Origin: Rubrivivax sp. | GTDB taxonomy: Bacteria > Pseudomonadota > Gammaproteobacteria > Burkholderiales > Burkholderiaceae_C | Length of the DNA stretch: 35,150 bases | Assembly: GCA_020720385.1 (NCBI GenBank) | Contig: DYOR01000016.1 | Location: forward strand, 6,615 to 41,764 | Reading direction: 5' to 3' | Shown here: piece by piece, positions 28,884-35,150 of the stretch | How the letters are laid out: the number at the start of each line of letters is the position of its first letter | How positions within the stretch are numbered: the stretch's first letter is position 1 | Program-made: the position numbers and the translations under genes | Notes under the pieces: generated by a model | The model's input: the letters and a program-made list of their open reading frames with translations, nothing else | What the model was told of the DNA's origin: nothing | Database searches by the model: none

Positions 28884-29420
28884 CTACGCCGGGTCGCGCA
28901 GGCGCCAGCGGATGGCGTCGATCTCGGCCAGCAGTTCGGTCGGCAGCCGGGTGCCCCAGGCGGCGAGGTTCTCGTCGAGCTGGGCCAGGCTGGTCACGCC
29001 GATGATGGTGCTGGCCACGCGCCAGTTGCCGTAGCAGAAGGCCAGCGCCATCTGCGTCGGCGTGAGCCCATGCCGGCGCGCCAGCGCGTTGTACTCGCGC
29101 GCCGCGGCCAGGGCCTCGGGCCGCGCCCAGCGCTGCTGGCGCATGGCGGCGAACTCGGCGATGCGGCCGAGCTCGGGCTGCTGGGCATCGAACCCGGGCT
29201 CGTCGTACTTGCCGGTGAGCGTGCCGAAGCCCAGCGGCGAGTAGGCGAGCAGACCCACGCCGGTGCGGTGCAGCGTCTCGTCGAGGCCGTCGTCCAGCGC
29301 CCGGTTCAGCAGCGCATAGGGGTTCTGCACGCTGACGATGCGCGGCAGGCCGTGTTCGGCCGCCACGCGCACGAACTCGCACACGCCCGCCCACGTCGGG
29401 CCGCTATGCTCGCGGCCCAT
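28884..29420 (-). pseudogene. Aldo/keto reductase (Tas-like), 5'-truncated remnant
   Basis: The 178-residue reading corresponds only to the C-terminal half of Tas-type aldo/keto reductases (usually about 345 residues). It has AEHGLPRIVSVQNPYALLNR, GVGLLAYSPLGFGTLTGKYD, ARRHGLTPTQMALAFCYGNW and ASTIIGVTSLAQLDENLAAW. The N-terminal half, with the catalytic Asp, Tyr, Lys and His of the family, is absent. No matching sequence occurs upstream in any frame, where a divergent proline-rich gene begins instead. The homology starts within a few codons of an inverted repeat at 29398-29418. The remaining frame is intact, so the loss may be recent, but an active reductase is not possible from this part alone. 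Confidence 0.75.
29398..29418. repeat. Perfect 7-bp inverted repeat at the reductase truncation point
   Basis: GGGCCGC and GCGGCCC flank the 7-base spacer TATGCTC. The element ends directly before the ATG of the + strand gene (29419) and overlaps the first codon of the truncated reductase frame. It could be a scar of the rearrangement or a hairpin at the 5' end of the + strand transcript. Confidence 0.6.
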
Positions 29421-30090
29421 GGCCGAACGCTTCCATCGCCGCGGGCCGCGGACCGGTCCTGCAGCGCTGGTGCTGGCCTTGCACCTGCTGGCCGCGGCGC
29501 TGTGGCCGCAGCTGGGCGCGTGGCGCGACCGTCACCCCGCGGCACCGGCGCAGCCTCCCCTGGTGGTGGTGCTGCTGCCGCCGTCGGCGCCACCACCGCG
29601 GGTGCTCACCCCGCCCCGGTCCGCGGCCACGCACCGGCCGCCGCGCCCACCCGCCGCGGTCGCCCCAGACGCCCAACCGCGCCGGCCCGACGCGGCCGCC
29701 GTGCTCACCCCCGGCGGCATCGAACCCCAGGCGGTCCCCGTGCCGTCACCGGCAGCCGCCGCGGCGGCAACGGCACGCCACAGCGGCCCCGGCGCAGCAT
29801 TGAACCTGGCCCTGCCGCGCGCGGCTTCGGCCCCCTGGCGCAGGCGCAACCCGGCGCTCGACGACCCGCGCAGCAACACCGCCCCCTCGAGCCTGGAACA
29901 GCGCCTGGCCGATGCCATGGGCGGGGACGGCGCGTGGGTCGAAGAAGCCATCGATGCGGACCACCGGCGCCTGCGCCGCGGCAACACCTGCGTCTACCTG
30001 CAGCGCCCGCGTGCCGCGCAGATCGACCCCTTCACGCCCGGCAACCGCGCCCTGCCCTGGCAGGCCGGTGCGCCGGTGACCTGCCGCTGA
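29419..30090 (+). CDS. Membrane-anchored proline-rich protein, TonB-like layout, function unknown
   Basis: 223 residues. A basic N-terminus (MAERFHRRGPRTG) precedes one hydrophobic segment (PAALVLALHLLAAALWPQL). A Pro/Ala/Arg-rich region follows (about 40-150), and then a small C-terminal domain with SSLEQRLADAMG and two Cys, in GNTCVYLQRP and in the last residues PVTCR. The order membrane anchor, proline-rich spacer, small periplasmic domain is like TonB, but no TonB signature is visible. I do not recognise the C-terminal domain. The start ATG 29419 overlaps the divergent ATG of the truncated reductase. It converges with the acyl-CoA synthetase 10 bp away. Confidence 0.65.
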   Translation: MAERFHRRGPRTGPAALVLALHLLAAALWPQLGAWRDRHPAAPAQPPLVVVLLPPSAPPPRVLTPPRSAATHRPPRPPAAVAPDAQPRRPDAAAVLTPGGIEPQAVPVPSPAAAAAATARHSGPGAALNLALPRAASAPWRRRNPALDDPRSNTAPSSLEQRLADAMGGDGAWVEEAIDADHRRLRRGNTCVYLQRPRAAQIDPFTPGNRALPWQAGAPVTCR

Positions 30091-30100
30091 GGCCGGCCCT

Positions 30101-31819
30101 TCAGCGCGTGCCTGCCGCCCGCTCCTGTTCGCGCAGCCGCAGCACGCGCCGCTGCAGCTTGCCCGTGGTGGTCATCGGCAACTCGTCGATGAACTCGATC
30201 TCCTTGGGGTACTCGTAGGGGGCGAGCCGGGCGCGCACATGCGCCTGCAAGGCCTGCACCAGGGCCGCGTCGCCGAGATGGCCCGCCGCGAGCACGACAT
30301 AGGCCTTGACCAGCGCACCGCGCTCGGGGTCGGGCTTGGGCACCACGGCGGCATTGGCCACGGCGGGGTGCTTGACCAGGCAGTTCTCGATCTCGCTCGG
30401 CCCGATGCGATACCCCGCGGACTTGAAGACGTCGTCGCTGCGGCCCTGGTACCAGAGGTAGCCGTCGTCGTCCATCAGCGCCGTGTCGCCGGTGCGGCAC
30501 CAGCTGTCGCTCGGCTCGCCGGTGAACTTGGCGCGCGTGGCCGTCTCGTTGCCCCAGTAGCCGAGGAAGAACACCGGGTCGGGGTCGCCGTGCACGTCGA
30601 GCCGGTGCACGGCCACGTCGCCCGGGGTGCCACGCGGGCACTCGCGCCCTTCCTCGTCGATCACCGCCACGCGGTGGCCAGGGTAGGCACGGCCCATGCT
30701 GCCCGGCCGCGCCGGCCAGGCCGGGTGACGGCGGCCAGCGGCATCGACATAGCTGGCGCCGTTGCCGACGATGTAGTTCATCTCGGTCTGGCCGAACATC
30801 TCGTTGACGCGCACGCCCAGCGCCTGGGCGCACCAGTGGAAGACCGCGTCGCCCACCGCCTCGCCGGCGCTCATCAGCGCGCGCAACTTCAGTGCAAAGT
30901 GCCGCCGCGGCTCGGGCACCGTCTTCATCATCGCCTTGAGCGCGGTGGGGAAGAGGAAGGTGTGCGTCACCGCGTGGCGCTGCATGAGTGCGAAGGCACG
31001 CTCGGGCACGAAGCGCCCCTGGTAGGCGACGATGCGCCGGCCGAAGTACAGCGTGGGCAGCAGCGCGTCCATGAGGCCGCCCGTCCAGGCCCAGTCGGCC
31101 GGGCTCCAGAAGACCTCGCCCGCCTCGCTGCCGAACCAGTTCTGGCTGCACACGAAGCCGCTCAGGTTGCCGATGAGCGCGCGGTGCGGGATCAACGCGC
31201 CCTTGGGCGGGCCGGTGGTGCCGCTGGTGTAGATGAGCAGTGCCGCGTCCTCGGCCCGCGTGTCCACCGCGGCAAAAGGCAGGGCGTTCGCCGCCAGGGC
31301 GGCGATCCAGTCCTCGGCACCCGCCGCGCCACCGCCCAGCGCCAAGACGCCGCGCAGCGCCGGGCATTCGGCGCGCACCGCGAGCAGCGCTGCGGCGCTG
31401 GGCTCGTCGGCCAGGGCGAGCACGGCGCCGCTGTCCTGCAGCCGGTAGGCCAGCGCCTCGGGCCCGAAGAGCACGGACAAGGGCACGGCCACCGCGCCCA
31501 TCTGGTAGATCGCCATGTGCGCCACCGCCACCTCGGGCCGCTGCGGCATGACGATGGCGACGCGGTCGCCGCGCTGCACACCACGGCGCACCAGGGCGTG
31601 GCTGAGGCGGTCGGCCTGGTCCTGCAGGCCCGCGTAGCTGAGCTCGCCGCTGCGGCCGTCCTCGTGTTCCCAGGCCACGGCCACAACGCGCGCCGAGCCG
31701 GTGCCCCGTGCCCAGCGCGTGCAACAGGCCTGGGCGATGTTGAACTGCGCCGGCACCTGCCAGCGAAAGCCGCCGTGCAAGGCGTCGTAGGCGTCCGGTC
31801 GGTGCTTGGGTCTGGCCAT
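30101..31819 (-). CDS. AMP-dependent acyl-CoA synthetase, medium-chain (ACSM)-like
   Basis: 572-residue ANL-superfamily enzyme that activates a carboxylic acid to its CoA ester via the acyl-AMP. The P-loop is LIYTSGTTGPPKGALIPHRA, the A5 motif is VNEMFGQTEMNYIVGNG, the A7 region is WCRTGDTALMDDDGYLWYQG, and the hinge is RSDDVFKSAGYRIGPSEIEN. The C-terminal PMTTTGKLQRRVLR carries the catalytic Lys (K554). The FNIAQACCTRWARGTGS start and the SPADWAWTGGLMDALLP block resemble medium-chain/benzoate-type ACSM enzymes more than acs. The start ATG 31819 (MARPKHRPDAYDALHGGFRW) was preferred over in-frame upstream starts that enter the divergent promoter region. The substrate is unknown. Confidence 0.9.
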   Translation of the reverse strand: MARPKHRPDAYDALHGGFRWQVPAQFNIAQACCTRWARGTGSARVVAVAWEHEDGRSGELSYAGLQDQADRLSHALVRRGVQRGDRVAIVMPQRPEVAVAHMAIYQMGAVAVPLSVLFGPEALAYRLQDSGAVLALADEPSAAALLAVRAECPALRGVLALGGGAAGAEDWIAALAANALPFAAVDTRAEDAALLIYTSGTTGPPKGALIPHRALIGNLSGFVCSQNWFGSEAGEVFWSPADWAWTGGLMDALLPTLYFGRRIVAYQGRFVPERAFALMQRHAVTHTFLFPTALKAMMKTVPEPRRHFALKLRALMSAGEAVGDAVFHWCAQALGVRVNEMFGQTEMNYIVGNGASYVDAAGRRHPAWPARPGSMGRAYPGHRVAVIDEEGRECPRGTPGDVAVHRLDVHGDPDPVFFLGYWGNETATRAKFTGEPSDSWCRTGDTALMDDDGYLWYQGRSDDVFKSAGYRIGPSEIENCLVKHPAVANAAVVPKPDPERGALVKAYVVLAAGHLGDAALVQALQAHVRARLAPYEYPKEIEFIDELPMTTTGKLQRRVLRLREQERAAGTR

Positions 31820-31880
31820 GCCCGAGCTTAAGCCCGCCACGCCCATCGGCAAGCCCGCACCCTGGCGCCGGCCGGGTGGG

Positions 31881-31908
31881 TCAAGTTCGGCGCCGCCATG
31901 CCGAATAA
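31881..31908 (+). promoter_or_regulatory. FliA (sigma-28)-like promoter
   Basis: TCAAGTTC at 31881-31888, an 11-bp spacer, then GCCGAATAA at 31900-31908. This follows the flagellar sigma-28 consensus TAAAGTTT-N11-GCCGATAA, with one extra A in the -10. Transcription would begin near 31915, about 30 bp before the ATG of the degenerate HD-GYP gene, which leaves room for a short leader. Confidence 0.6.
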
Positions 31909-31946
31909 CGCTCATCGCCTTGCGGCCTTCCGACTGCACCTGCATC

Positions 31947-33068
31947 ATGCACTTCGCTGAACTGTCCACCGTCAAGCACCGCGTCCGCCTCGGTGCCCCG
32001 CTGCCGTTCAACGTGCGCGACGCCGACGCCTCCCTGCTCCTTGCGCGGGGGCAGCAGATCGAATCCACCGAGCAACTCGTCGCCCTCTTCGAACGCGGGG
32101 CGCTGGTCGACGTGGCGGAGCTGCAGACGGCGCGCGAGGAAATCCTCAAGGCGCCACGTGAACAACTGCCGCGGCTGTGGGCGCGCAACCTGGAACGCAT
32201 CTCGATGGTGCTGCAAAGCCACCCCGGCGAGAGCTTCAGTGTCGCGCTGGACGAAGCCAGCGCGCCGGCGCAGGCCCTCATCGAGCGCGACCCAGACCTG
32301 GCCATCTTCCAGGTGCTGCGCCAGGGGGGCAACGAAGACCTCAGCTACGGCGCGCGCCGCTCGCTGCAGACCGCCACCACCGCCTTTCTCGTCGCCCAGC
32401 GCCTGGGCTGGGACGGCGCGCAATGCGAGCGCGTGTTCAAGGTGGCGCTGACGATGAACCTGTCGATGCTCGAGCTGCAGGGCGAGCTGGCGCGCCAGAG
32501 CACGCGGCCCACGCCGCAGCAGCGCGAAGAACTACAGTCGCACCCGCTGCGCAGCGTGCACATCCTGGAGCTCGCCGGCGTCGCCGACCCCGCCTGGCTG
32601 CAGGCGGTGCTCAAGCACCACGAGCACGAGGACGGCAGCGGCTACCCCAGCGGCACCACCGAAGTGGGCGAACTCGCCTCGCTGGCGCGCCGCGCCGACG
32701 TCTACACCTCCAAGCTGGCCTCGCGCGCCTCGCGCGACGCCCTGGCGGCGGACATCGCCGGCCGGCAGATGTTCATGCAGGACCCCGGCCACCCCATGAC
32801 CGCCGCACTGGTGAAGGAATTCGGCATCTACCCGCCAGGCTGCCACGTGCGCCTGGCCTCGGGCGAGCTGGCCATCGTCGTGGCGCGCGGGGACCTCATC
32901 ACCACGCCGGTGGTGGCCTGCCTGACCAACGAACGCGGCGCACCCCTGGCCACGCCGCTGCGCCGCGAGACCGCCACCCGGCAGCACGCCGTGCTCGGCG
33001 TGGTGGGCGAAGGCAGCCTGCCCTCGCGCCTGTCGGCCGAGCACCTGGCCACGCTCGTGGCGGGTTGA
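31947..33068 (+). CDS. Degenerate HD-GYP domain protein lacking the HD dyad
   Basis: 373 residues. HD-GYP proteins normally hydrolyse cyclic di-GMP with a metal centre. Here the GYP motif is intact (HHEHEDGSGYP, residues 224-234) and the SHPLRSVHILE helix is present. The stretch where the family has LLHDIGK, however, reads ALTMNLSML, so the His-Asp dyad is replaced by M170-N171. Phosphodiesterase activity is therefore doubtful and a binding or scaffold role is more likely (inference). The N-terminal 150 residues or so have no recognised domain, but include PFNVRDADASLLLARGQQIE, a layout often seen before HD-GYP domains. The start is ATG 31947 (MHFAELSTVKHRVRLGAPLP). The FliA-like promoter suggests coordination with flagellar genes. 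Confidence 0.82.
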   Translation: MHFAELSTVKHRVRLGAPLPFNVRDADASLLLARGQQIESTEQLVALFERGALVDVAELQTAREEILKAPREQLPRLWARNLERISMVLQSHPGESFSVALDEASAPAQALIERDPDLAIFQVLRQGGNEDLSYGARRSLQTATTAFLVAQRLGWDGAQCERVFKVALTMNLSMLELQGELARQSTRPTPQQREELQSHPLRSVHILELAGVADPAWLQAVLKHHEHEDGSGYPSGTTEVGELASLARRADVYTSKLASRASRDALAADIAGRQMFMQDPGHPMTAALVKEFGIYPPGCHVRLASGELAIVVARGDLITTPVVACLTNERGAPLATPLRRETATRQHAVLGVVGEGSLPSRLSAEHLATLVAG

Positions 33069-33069
33069 T

Positions 33070-33558
33070 TCAGGACGGCGCAAACGCCGCCAGCGCCCCG
33101 CCGGCAAGGCGGCAGATGCGCCAGTCGGGCATCACCGTGGCGCCCATCTTCTCGTAGAAGCGGATGGCGTTCTCGTTCCAGTCGAGCACGCTCCATTCAA
33201 AGCGGCCGCAGCCGCGTTCCAGCGCCAAGGCGCCCAGGTGCTGCAGCAGCGCCTTGCCCAGGCCCACGCCGCGGTGCTCGGGCTGCACGTAGAGGTCCTC
33301 CAGGTACAGCCCCGGCTGCCCGAGGAAGGTGGAGAAGTTGGTGAAGAACAGGGCGAAGGCGACGACGCGGCCCTGCACCTCGCCCACCACCGCCTCGGCC
33401 ACCGGCCGCGGGCCGAAGAGGTGCGGCTGCAGCGATTCGGGCGTCACCACCACGAGGTGGGCCAGGTTCTCGAACTCCGCCAGCTCGCGGATCAGTCCGA
33501 CGATGGCGCTCAGGTCGTCCGGCGTGGCCGGGCGCAGGGTGTGGGTGCTCATGTTCAT
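33070..33558 (-). CDS. GNAT family N-acetyltransferase (SSAT-like)
   Basis: 162-residue acetyl-CoA dependent N-acetyltransferase. The acetyl-CoA loop is VQPEHRGVGLGKALLQHLG, preceded by the LYLEDLYV strand. The C-terminal WSVLDWNENAIRFYEKMGA is the pattern seen in spermidine/spermine-type and related acetyltransferases. The N-terminal LRPATPDDLSAIVGLIRELA is typical GNAT helix 1. A polyamine or diamine substrate is suggested but not shown. ATG 33558 and ATG 33552 (MSTHTLRP) are both possible starts. The candidate -10 at 33565-33570 is only 6 bp before the first, which favours leaderless translation or the second start. Its stop lies 1 bp from that of the HD-GYP gene. Confidence 0.88.
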   Translation of the reverse strand: MNMSTHTLRPATPDDLSAIVGLIRELAEFENLAHLVVVTPESLQPHLFGPRPVAEAVVGEVQGRVVAFALFFTNFSTFLGQPGLYLEDLYVQPEHRGVGLGKALLQHLGALALERGCGRFEWSVLDWNENAIRFYEKMGATVMPDWRICRLAGGALAAFAPS

Positions 33559-33564
33559 GCGCTG

Positions 33565-33570
33565 ATTGTC
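33565..33570 (-). promoter_or_regulatory. Candidate -10 element for the GNAT gene
   Basis: GACAAT on the minus strand, 6 bp before ATG 33558 and 12 bp before ATG 33552. If real, the transcript would start at or inside the first candidate start codon. No -35 was assigned. Confidence 0.25.
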
Positions 33571-33644
33571 GCGGCGCGCCGATGGCGCTGTTCGTTTCGC
33601 CAGTAGCTCGCAATTTGAGCCACCCCGCCCGGCAGAATGGTTGC

Positions 33645-35150
33645 ATGGCGCCCTCGAACCTTCACCCAGAGCCGGCGGACAAGCAGGCCATTTGGTCCGC
33701 GCCGCTCTACTGGGGCAAGGCACGGCCAGACGCCCGCGCGCACTCCACGGCCCGCTGGCATCTGCTGCCTCAACACTGCATCGACGTGGCCTCCGTGGGA
33801 GTTGCTGCCCTCGATCGCCTGCCTGCGCTGCGCTCGATGCTGGCGCGACGCCTTGGGCTGCCAGAGGCGCAGCTGAAGCGCTGGGTCGCCTTCTGGCTTG
33901 CCTTGCACGACCTTGGCAAGTTCGCCGAATCCTTCCAGAGCCAGTGCCCGGATGTCTTTCAAGCCCTGCGCCGGCGTGCACCGCACCCCGCCAAACCCTA
34001 CACCCTGCGCCACGACAGCCTGGGCATGTTGTTCTGGATGGAAGTACTGCGCGAGCGCGTCATCGACGAGGCCTGGTTCGGCGACAGCTCGGTCGATCTG
34101 GCCGACGGGCTGGACTTCTGGGCCCGCGCCTGTACCGGGCACCACGGCCAGCCGCCGACCGAAGGCGACCACTGGGGCCAGCACTTCGACACCCTCGAGG
34201 ACGGCGCCGCCGCGCTGGCCTTCGTGGCCAATGTGCGTGGCCTGTTCATCGACGCCGGGCTGGCCAGCGCCATTGGCGCCATGGACCCCGTCGCCTTCCT
34301 GGAAGCCAGCCAGGACCTGTCGTGGTGGCTGGCGGGGCTGGCGGTGCTGGCCGACTGGCTGGGTTCGAACACGGCTTTCTTCGCGTATCACGACCAGCCG
34401 GTGGAATTGGCCGACTACTGGCAACAGGCGCAAAGGCAAGCCGCCATCGCGCTGGACGCCAGCGGAGTCGTGCCGCCGGCCAGTGCGTCAGCCATGTCCT
34501 TCGGCGCCCTCTTTCCGGCCATAGCCACCGCGTCGCCCTTGCAGCAGTGGGCCGAAGGCGTACCTCTGCCGTCCAGGCCGCAGTTGCACCTTCTGGAAGA
34601 TGTGACCGGCGCCGGCAAAACGGAGGCCGCGCTGCTGCTCACGCACCGGCTGATGGCGGGCGGCCAGGCTGGCGGCTTCTTCATCGCCCTGCCCACCATG
34701 GCCACGGCCAATGCCATGTACGGGCGCATTGCCCAGGCCTATGCACGCCTGTTCGCCGACCCCGCCAGCCTGGTGCTGGCGCACGGCCAGCGCGCCCTGG
34801 TCGACGATTTCGCAGCGACCGTGCTCGTGGATGACTTCGCCGCCGCCGTGTTGCCGGCCAGCACCGAGGAACACGACCCTCGCCAGCGCGATGAAACCGC
34901 TTCGGCCCGTTGCACGGCCTGGCTGGCGGACCACAACAAGCGCGCACTGCTTTCGCCGGCCGGCGTGGGCACCATCGACCAGGCCCTGCTGGCCGTGCTG
35001 CACAGCAAGCACCAATCGCTGCGGCTGCTGGGCCTGCTGCGCAAGGTGCTGGTGGTGGACGAGGTGCACGCCTGCGATGCCTACATGCAGGGTCTGCTCG
35101 AGGTCCTGCTGGAATTCCACGCGCGTGCGGGCGGCAGCGCCGTCCTGCTG
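33645..35150 (+). CDS. cas3: CRISPR-associated helicase/nuclease Cas3, type I-E-like (3' partial)
   Basis: Effector that nicks, unwinds and degrades DNA marked by Cascade. The frame is open for 502 codons from ATG 33645 to the right edge with no stop, so the gene continues outside the window. The N-terminal HD nuclease domain shows LYWGKARPDARAHSTARWHL, the LPQHCIDVASV helix, LALHDLGKFAESFQ (H88, D89) and CTGHHG (H166, H167). The SF2 helicase starts near residue 300. Motif I is LEDVTGAGKTEAALLL (K325), the GFFIALPTMATANAMYGRIA block follows, and Walker B is VVDEVHACDAYMQGLLE (D472, E473, H475). The YWGK..HLL..HC.DVA start and LPTMATANAM are typical of type I-E Cas3. Cascade genes and the array are expected to the right. 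Confidence 0.93.
   Translation, partial: MAPSNLHPEPADKQAIWSAPLYWGKARPDARAHSTARWHLLPQHCIDVASVGVAALDRLPALRSMLARRLGLPEAQLKRWVAFWLALHDLGKFAESFQSQCPDVFQALRRRAPHPAKPYTLRHDSLGMLFWMEVLRERVIDEAWFGDSSVDLADGLDFWARACTGHHGQPPTEGDHWGQHFDTLEDGAAALAFVANVRGLFIDAGLASAIGAMDPVAFLEASQDLSWWLAGLAVLADWLGSNTAFFAYHDQPVELADYWQQAQRQAAIALDASGVVPPASASAMSFGALFPAIATASPLQQWAEGVPLPSRPQLHLLEDVTGAGKTEAALLLTHRLMAGGQAGGFFIALPTMATANAMYGRIAQAYARLFADPASLVLAHGQRALVDDFAATVLVDDFAAAVLPASTEEHDPRQRDETASARCTAWLADHNKRALLSPAGVGTIDQALLAVLHSKHQSLRLLGLLRKVLVVDEVHACDAYMQGLLEVLLEFHARAGGSAVLL

Noticed and set aside
33633-33638. TTGAGC (33615-33620) with CAGAAT as a cas3 promoter.
   Set aside because: The spacer is only 12 bp, too short for a normal sigma-70 promoter.
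33559-33644. A CRISPR leader or repeats next to cas3.
   Set aside because: No direct repeats of 25-35 bp with regular spacing are present here or elsewhere in the window.
33566-34834. A 422-codon open frame covering the start of cas3.
   Set aside because: It is in the wrong frame and Arg/Ala-rich; the frame from 33645 carries all Cas3 motifs and stays open to the edge.

Overview
The window is high-GC, densely packed chromosomal DNA with almost no long non-coding stretch; no gap between genes exceeds 300 bp. Gene content and protein style (aat-bpt pair, TIGR04438-type Trp-rich protein, lgt-dnaQ-tRNA-Val order, class III CoA-transferases, an orphan Bug/TctC receptor, a degenerate HD-GYP protein) point to a betaproteobacterium of the Burkholderiales, most like the Comamonadaceae. 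This is inferred from family knowledge, not from a search.

Layout. (1) 3-9262, signalling and protein turnover: the 3' part of a PAS-PAS hybrid histidine kinase, converging on the M3 oligopeptidase prlC; a secreted coiled-coil protein upstream of prlC; then a + strand run of yaeQ, a periplasmic prolyl oligopeptidase, and the two N-degron aminoacyl-transferases aat and bpt. (2) 9268-13804, minus strand: a Nudix plus metallo-beta-lactamase fusion translationally coupled to an alpha-methylacyl-CoA racemase-like gene; tRNA-Val(CAC); dnaQ overlapping lgt. (3) 13888-20956, core metabolism: ilvD, a Trp-rich small membrane protein, acs, a UPF0114 membrane protein, class I fumarase and yciO. (4) 21002-22119: a RidA-like protein and plsY, separated by the second copy of a 63-bp dispersed repeat whose first copy forms the end of bpt. 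(5) 22243-26977, a catabolic operon: a perfect palindromic operator, then a biotin carrier protein, a GntR/FCD regulator, a CaiB/BaiF CoA-transferase, a Bug-type solute receptor and an acyl-CoA carboxyltransferase. Three of the four junctions are 4-bp ATGA overlaps. No biotin carboxylase gene is present. (6) 27009-33558: ybaK, a divergent murA paralogue, a 5'-truncated aldo/keto reductase, a proline-rich TonB-like-architecture protein, an acyl-CoA synthetase, a degenerate HD-GYP protein behind a FliA (sigma-28)-like promoter, and a GNAT acetyltransferase. (7) 33645-35150: the 5' two-thirds or so of a type I-E-like CRISPR-associated cas3, running off the right edge.

The most interesting items are the incomplete biotin-enzyme operon with its MatR/MdcY-like palindrome, the Nudix-MBL fusion coupled to an acyl-CoA epimerase gene, the 63-bp repeat that extends bpt, the FliA-type promoter in front of an HD-less HD-GYP protein, and the edge of a CRISPR-Cas locus.
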